Shown here piece after piece: positions 61,001 through 64,000 of a DNA stretch of 64,000 nucleotides. Each line of letters begins with the position of its first letter. Position 1 is the first letter of the stretch. The notes under the pieces are model-generated. The model saw only the letters and a program-made list of their open reading frames with translations. It was not told where the DNA came from and made no database searches. The position numbers and the translations under genes were made by a program. This DNA is from an uncultured Bacteroides sp. (lineage in GTDB: Bacteria > Bacteroidota > Bacteroidia > Bacteroidales > Bacteroidaceae): assembly GCA_944322285.1 (NCBI GenBank), contig CALUOR010000012.1, forward strand, positions 21,061 through 85,060, given 5' to 3'.

Positions 61001-61741
61001 CTCGGCCTTGAGGGAGATGACGCTCTCGATGTCCGTCACTCGGAAATAGTCGGGCTTGGAGTGGTCGGCGGGAGCGAACTGCTCGATGACCGGACCTTGG
61101 GCAAAGGCCACATTGTCCTTGTAGGCCGATATGATTTTGTTGGGATTCTCCTGCGTGGTCTTCTTAATCATCTGGAAGAGGGACGATTCCTTCTCTTCGC
61201 CGTCGATGATGAACGTCCCGCCGAAGATTTTGTGGCGGCAATGTTCGGAGTTGATTTGGGCGAAACCGAAGACTTCGGAGTCGGTCAGCAGGCGTCCCAA
61301 GTCTTTTTCCACTTTCTTCAGGTATTCTATCTCTTCCTTGGAGAGGGCCAGGCCTTCCTGCTCGTTGTAAGCCTCCAAGTCTTCGATGTAGACGATGGGT
61401 TCGGGCTTGCGGTTGGTGGTAAACACCTGCTGGTCCAGTCCCTTGTACATGCGTTGCAGCATGGGGTCGTACTCGGCGTTCTCGTCGGGCACGGGGAAAT
61501 ATTCCTCGATGCGCTGGATACCCTGGAGGCCCATGTTTTGGGTAATCTCCACGGCGTTGGTGCTCCAGGGGGTAATCATCTCGCGGCGCGGGCCCACGAA
61601 ACAGCCTTTCAGGTTTTCTTCACTTTCGGGTACGGCTTCTCCAAAAAGCCAGCAGAGCTTGTCATTGTCTGCCTGTGAGAGAGCGTGTTCGCACGCTACG
61701 GCAATCACGCTTTTCTGAGGTGTTCTGTAAAAAGCAATCAT
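58034..61741 (-). CDS. purL: Phosphoribosylformylglycinamidine synthase, large single-chain type
   Basis: 1235 residues, fourth step of purine synthesis (FGAR plus glutamine and ATP to FGAM). N-terminal PurS-like and linker part, then two AIRS-like ATPase halves (SKAETHNFPTTVEPFNGAST, GGGSVSSVDTGRYSSGIEL, KDSLSMTQK), then a glutaminase domain with the nucleophile Cys in GVCNGCQLMMEL and a C-terminal PHLERAIFPW. The start at 61741 (MIAFYRTPQKSV) matches the family; the frame upstream to 61837 is not conserved-looking. The CHR pair follows after four bases. Bacteroides, like Proteobacteria, use this long form. Confidence 0.96.
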   Translation of the reverse strand: MIAFYRTPQKSVIAVACEHALSQADNDKLCWLFGEAVPESEENLKGCFVGPRREMITPWSTNAVEITQNMGLQGIQRIEEYFPVPDENAEYDPMLQRMYKGLDQQVFTTNRKPEPIVYIEDLEAYNEQEGLALSKEEIEYLKKVEKDLGRLLTDSEVFGFAQINSEHCRHKIFGGTFIIDGEEKESSLFQMIKKTTQENPNKIISAYKDNVAFAQGPVIEQFAPADHSKPDYFRVTDIESVISLKAETHNFPTTVEPFNGASTGTGGEIRDRMGGGKGSWPIAGTAVYMTSYPRTDEGREWEELLPVRKWLYQTPEQILIKASNGASDFGNKFGQPLICGSVLTFEHQENASDPMYGYDKVIMLAGGVGYGTKRDCLKGKPEAGNKIVVMGGDNYRIGLGGGSVSSVDTGRYSSGIELNAVQRANAEMQKRAYNVVRALCEEDVNPVVSIHDHGSAGHVNCLSELVEDCGGLIDMSKLPIGDKTLSAKEIIANESQERMGLLIKEEAIEHVAKIAERERAPMYVVGETTGDHRFAFEQADGVRPFDLAVSQMFGSSPKTYMVDKTVEHHYSMPTYELSKLHEYLTNVLQLEAVACKDWLTNKVDRSVTGKIARQQCVGELQLPLSDCGVVALDYRGVKGIATSLGHAPQAALANPAAGSVLSVSEALTNLVWAPLAEGLDSVSLSANWMWPCRSQEGEDARLYTAVKALSDFCCALQINVPTGKDSLSMTQKYPDGSKVISPGTVIVSAGGEVSDVKKVVSPVLVNDPKTTIYHIDFSFDTLKLGGSTFAQSLGKVGDEVPTVQNPEYFRDAFLAVQELVNKGLILAGHDISAGGLITTLLEMCFSNMEGGMEINLDKIKEDDLVKILFAENPGIVIQVSDKHKAEVKKTLEDAGIGYVKLGKPTDERHILVEKDGATYQFGIDYMRDVWYSTSYLLDRKQSMNGCAKKRFENYKMQPMDLAFMPGFTGKLSQYGISPDRRTPTGIRAAIIREKGTNGEREMAYSLYLAGFDVKDVTMTDLVSGRETLEDVNMIVFCGGFSNSDVLGSAKGWAGAFLFNPKAKEALDKYYAREDTLSLGVCNGCQLMMELNLINPTDEKRGRMLHNDSHKFESRFLGVIIPTNRSVMFGSLSGSKLGIWVAHGEGKFSLPYDEDHYNIVAQYTYDEYPGNPNGSDYSVAGIASPDGRHLAIMPHLERAIFPWQNAYYPAGRKHDEVTPWIEAFVNARKWIEEKKR

Positions 61742-61860
61742 TACGTATGATTTGAGTATGTTACTAAATTTCATGAAATCGTTGTGCAAAGATAGTGCAA
61801 ATCGTTGGATATTTGTGCATGCTTTTAGGAAAAACAAGTTTTTACCAAGTAACTTTCCTG

Positions 61861-62232
61861 CTATATTTCCAATACTTCACGTTCCTTTTTGGGGAGCGAG
61901 GCGAGGACAAGGCGATATGACTCGCAAACTAACTCACGAATCATCGCATCGGAGACGTCTTGGTTGAAATATACATCATTCCAATGGCGTTTGTTCATGT
62001 GCCATGCCGGGCGGATGCCATTGTAACGCGTCCGTAGCTCTTCTGCTATGTCAGGGTTAGACTTGAGGCAGCAACGGTCGAACACCTCGATGTTTACGTA
62101 GCAGAACCATTTGCTGCCGATGTAAAAGCAGAGCACATTGCGGCTATAAGGGTCTTTCACCGTTGTGAATGGCATCTTCTCCGTCACATGAGGCAGGGAG
62201 AGGCAATAGTTTCTGAAATCTTCAATATTCAT
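61861..62232 (-). CDS. MmcQ/YjbR family protein
   Basis: 123 residues. MNIEDFRNYCLSLPHVTEKM, FYIGSKWFCYVNIEVFDRCC, RPAWHMNKRHWNDVYF and the C-terminal LVCESYRLVLASLPKKER are the family pattern (CyaY-like fold, sometimes called DNA-binding). Its function is unknown. It stands 120 bases from the purL start on the same strand. Confidence 0.92.
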   Translation of the reverse strand: MNIEDFRNYCLSLPHVTEKMPFTTVKDPYSRNVLCFYIGSKWFCYVNIEVFDRCCLKSNPDIAEELRTRYNGIRPAWHMNKRHWNDVYFNQDVSDAMIRELVCESYRLVLASLPKKEREVLEI

Positions 62233-62284
62233 GTTAATCGGATTTTGTCTGATGCGAAGATAAGAAATATCGCACGCAAAACAA

Positions 62285-62734
62285 TTAGGCTAACTTCATT
62301 TCCAAAATAGGAAACGGATTGCCTTCGCTGTCGCATTCGTTGCGCTTGAAAGTCTTGAACCCCATCCGCATGTAAAACTTGGCGGCATCGGGATTCTGTT
62401 CGTTGACATCCACGTATTCCACATGCAAGTTGCGGAACGCATGCTCCACGAGCATCTTGCCCCATCCCTTGCGAAAATAGTCGGGATGAAGGAAGAGCAT
62501 CTCTATCTTGCGTTCCTGCACGCCCATGAAACCGGCGGGGCGTTGTTCGTCTTCCATCACCCATAAAGTCTCGATGTACCGCAAAGCATTTTCGGCTTGC
62601 GGAGTCAGCCGGATAATGTCCGCTTCCGTCAGAAAATGATGGCTGGCTCGGACAGATACTTCCCAGATTTCCAATAACTTGCCGATGAGTATCGGGCTTC
62701 GTTGGCCTTTCTCAATCGTTGTAATGTTCATCAT
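62285..62734 (-). CDS. GNAT family N-acetyltransferase
   Basis: 149 residues. Motif A is FLHPDYFRKGWGKMLVEHA (about 80-98) with the acetyl-CoA loop RKGWGK; the C-terminal strand FYMRMGFKTF is also typical. Substrate unknown; similar to the YafP/YjaB-like group. The second residue is also Met, so the start may be 62731. It is the last chromosomal gene before the recombinase. Confidence 0.92.
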   Translation of the reverse strand: MMNITTIEKGQRSPILIGKLLEIWEVSVRASHHFLTEADIIRLTPQAENALRYIETLWVMEDEQRPAGFMGVQERKIEMLFLHPDYFRKGWGKMLVEHAFRNLHVEYVDVNEQNPDAAKFYMRMGFKTFKRNECDSEGNPFPILEMKLA

Positions 62735-63177
62735 AATTGTTCTGAATTTTGTGCAAAGTTAATGGATTTCCGGCATTATCCGCAAAAACGGCAAAAAAGG
62801 CGGGCGTTTTTTTCTCCCGTTTCGCGGAAATTGTTTACCTTTGGTGCGTTGTTGGGGTGGGTTCCCCATAAAATGAACGCGATGAGCAGGAACAGTTTTA
62901 ACAGGAAAGAAGATATATGGCAAAGGAGACAAGGGCATATTATGGCGCATTGGCATCCGTCCCGTCCGGGCCGGGTTCCCGCCTCGTGCCGTTTCCCGAT
63001 GCGGGTTTCCTGCTGTCCGGCTATCCGCGTCCCCCGATAGCATCCAGTAGAAAATACAGCGTTCCCCTGCGTTCCCAAGAACGGGGCGGAACGGAAGTCT
63101 TGTCCGGCGACATTCATCCGACGGGTTTCCCGTGCCTGAATGCCGCCGGATTCTGTTCATACCCCAAACGGATTGTT
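62735..63177. other. 443-base gap leading to the recombinase
   Basis: It holds a candidate -7 box TACCTTTG (62836-62843, + strand). From 62917 an ATG opens a frame without stops that joins the recombinase at 63178, but the 87 codons (rich in Pro, Ser and Gly) do not look like a folded protein. Composition shifts to GC-rich from about 62940. I see no other gene. Confidence 0.5.
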
Positions 63178-64000
63178 ATGGAAACATACCGAGCAAAACC
63201 CCGAATCAGGCTTTCGCCTACCGTCAGGTACGGCAGGAAGTTCATCGAAGTAGCCTTCGACCACGACGGCCTGCGCCTGCCCTTGTCGAAGGAGGAAGGC
63301 GCGCAGCTTGTCGGCGGCAAGGCTTATCTGCCCGAAGAGAGCTTCGTGCTTGCGGAGTTCTTCGACCGCTATGTGAAGATGGCGTTCATCGACTATTCCG
63401 CCATAAAAGGATACATGGGCCGGAAAGAAAAGGAGGACAGCCGTCCGCCGCTTCCCGAAGGCTATCTGGAGAAACTCCGGCAGGTGCGCTACAGCGACCA
63501 CACGGTGAGGGTATATACCGCTTACTTCCGGGATTTCCAACAGCATTTCGAGGGGCGGAATGTAAAGACCGTCACGCCCGACGAGATAAACGGCTACCTG
63601 CTGCATCTCATCCGCGAGCGGAACATATCCTCGTGCCAGCAGAACCAGCGCATCAATGCCATCAAGTTCTACTACGAGAAAGTGCTCGGACAGGAACGGC
63701 GGTGTTACAGGGTGAACCGTGCCAAGCGCGAGAAGACCCTGCCCGACGTGCTGGGCAAGGATGAAATCAAGCGGATACTCGACGTGGCGGCGAAAGACCT
63801 GCGCTTCTTCTGCATCTTCTCCATCCTCTACTCCGCCGGCCTGCGCATCAGCGAACTGCTGGAACTGAAGCCCGGCGACATCAACGAGTCCCGCAACCTG
63901 ATACGGGTGCGGCAGGGCAAGGGCAGGAAAGACCGCTACACGCTGCTGTCGAGGCCGCTGATGAAGAAGCTGGCGGAATACAACCGGCTGTACAGGCCTC
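63178..64000 (+). CDS. Tyrosine recombinase/integrase, cut by the window end
   Basis: At least 274 residues, running off the window. After an N-terminal arm-type region (METYRAKPRIRLSP) comes the SAM-like core-binding domain (YLEKLRQVRYSDHTVRVYTA, about 97-117) and the catalytic domain with SAGLRISELLEL (first catalytic Arg, about 222) and GKGRKDRYTLL (Lys). The remaining His-x-x-Arg and Tyr lie outside. XerD-like recombinases with such arms in Bacteroides belong to integrative elements or shufflon-type switches. The high GC relative to nearby genes supports recent transfer. No attachment site is recognisable on this side. Confidence 0.85.
   Translation, partial: METYRAKPRIRLSPTVRYGRKFIEVAFDHDGLRLPLSKEEGAQLVGGKAYLPEESFVLAEFFDRYVKMAFIDYSAIKGYMGRKEKEDSRPPLPEGYLEKLRQVRYSDHTVRVYTAYFRDFQQHFEGRNVKTVTPDEINGYLLHLIRERNISSCQQNQRINAIKFYYEKVLGQERRCYRVNRAKREKTLPDVLGKDEIKRILDVAAKDLRFFCIFSILYSAGLRISELLELKPGDINESRNLIRVRQGKGRKDRYTLLSRPLMKKLAEYNRLYRP

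Noticed and set aside
59795-61678. 627-residue open frame opposite purL
   Set aside because: Long only because of GC-rich third positions in purL; product repetitive in Val/Gly/His and without recognisable domain.
62702-63040. 112-residue + frame overlapping the GNAT start and the recombinase leader
   Set aside because: Begins inside the opposite-strand GNAT gene; product basic and low in complexity.

Overview
The window comes from the chromosome of a gut-type Bacteroides or close relative. The signs are a complete SusC/SusD polysaccharide-utilisation locus with a hybrid two-component sensor, many Bacteroidales lipoproteins, HU-type DNA-binding proteins, DUF4494 and DUF3244-like proteins, and promoters with the TAnnTTTG -7 box. 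The species cannot be named from the sequence alone. I saw no rRNA, tRNA or CRISPR array.

Layout. Bases 154-687 hold a GNAT acetyltransferase. Bases 989-9857 form a peptide-export locus on the + strand: a TPR/HTH regulator split by an in-frame stop, a DUF3244-like secreted protein, a membrane VKOR-thioredoxin protein, a 66-residue double-glycine-leader peptide with two cysteines, a TlpA-like thioredoxin, a peptidase-C39 ABC exporter and an HlyD-type adaptor. It has the gene content of a bacteriocin or secreted-peptide system with dedicated disulfide chemistry and is the strongest candidate for an undescribed system here. Next come ptb-buk (9969-11968), for acyl-CoA to acyl-phosphate to acid with ATP formation.

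Bases 12100-31226 are a polysaccharide-utilisation locus: hybrid sensor, heparinase II/III-like lyase, GH88, an embedded AAA/PD-(D/E)XK gene, GH29, SusC, SusD, a surface lipoprotein and a PL12-like heparinase III. No sulfatase is present, so a non-sulfated, uronic-acid-rich, possibly fucosylated glycan is the likely target. Bases 31446-33583 (- strand) hold a DHOD-like protein, a YggS-type PLP protein and DUF4494. Bases 33987-36920 hold a membrane AraC regulator and a large lipoprotein with a leukocidin-like glycine/serine stem.

Bases 37207-38850 carry an HU-family gene behind four 22-bp tandem repeats, followed by a toxin-antitoxin pair bracketed by a 147-bp direct duplication. Bases 38872-43472 (- strand) are thiE/tenI-like, thiD, iorB, iorA and a PepSY-like protein. 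Bases 43597-48271 are an amino-sugar cluster: a NagB-PIG-L fusion whose NagB catalytic residues are replaced, and two tandem nagA genes. Bases 48341-53263 are lipA, a DPP-IV-like peptidase and a second AAA/PD-(D/E)XK gene. Bases 53462-56684 hold a second HU-family gene with a 23-bp tandem array, a collagen-like/leucine-rich lipoprotein whose signal peptide is frameshifted at a C9 tract (probable phase variation), and a ParE-like toxin with its antitoxin. Bases 56809-62734 hold a paired chromate-type transporter, purL, an MmcQ/YjbR protein and a GNAT enzyme. A tyrosine recombinase starts at 63178 and runs off the right end, suggesting a mobile element beyond it.

Two kinds of non-coding structure recur. 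One is long palindromic intergenic elements whose arms are built from short tandem words and whose outer edges are often conserved. The other is arrays of 22-23 bp tandem units, most with an internal palindrome, found upstream of genes at four places.
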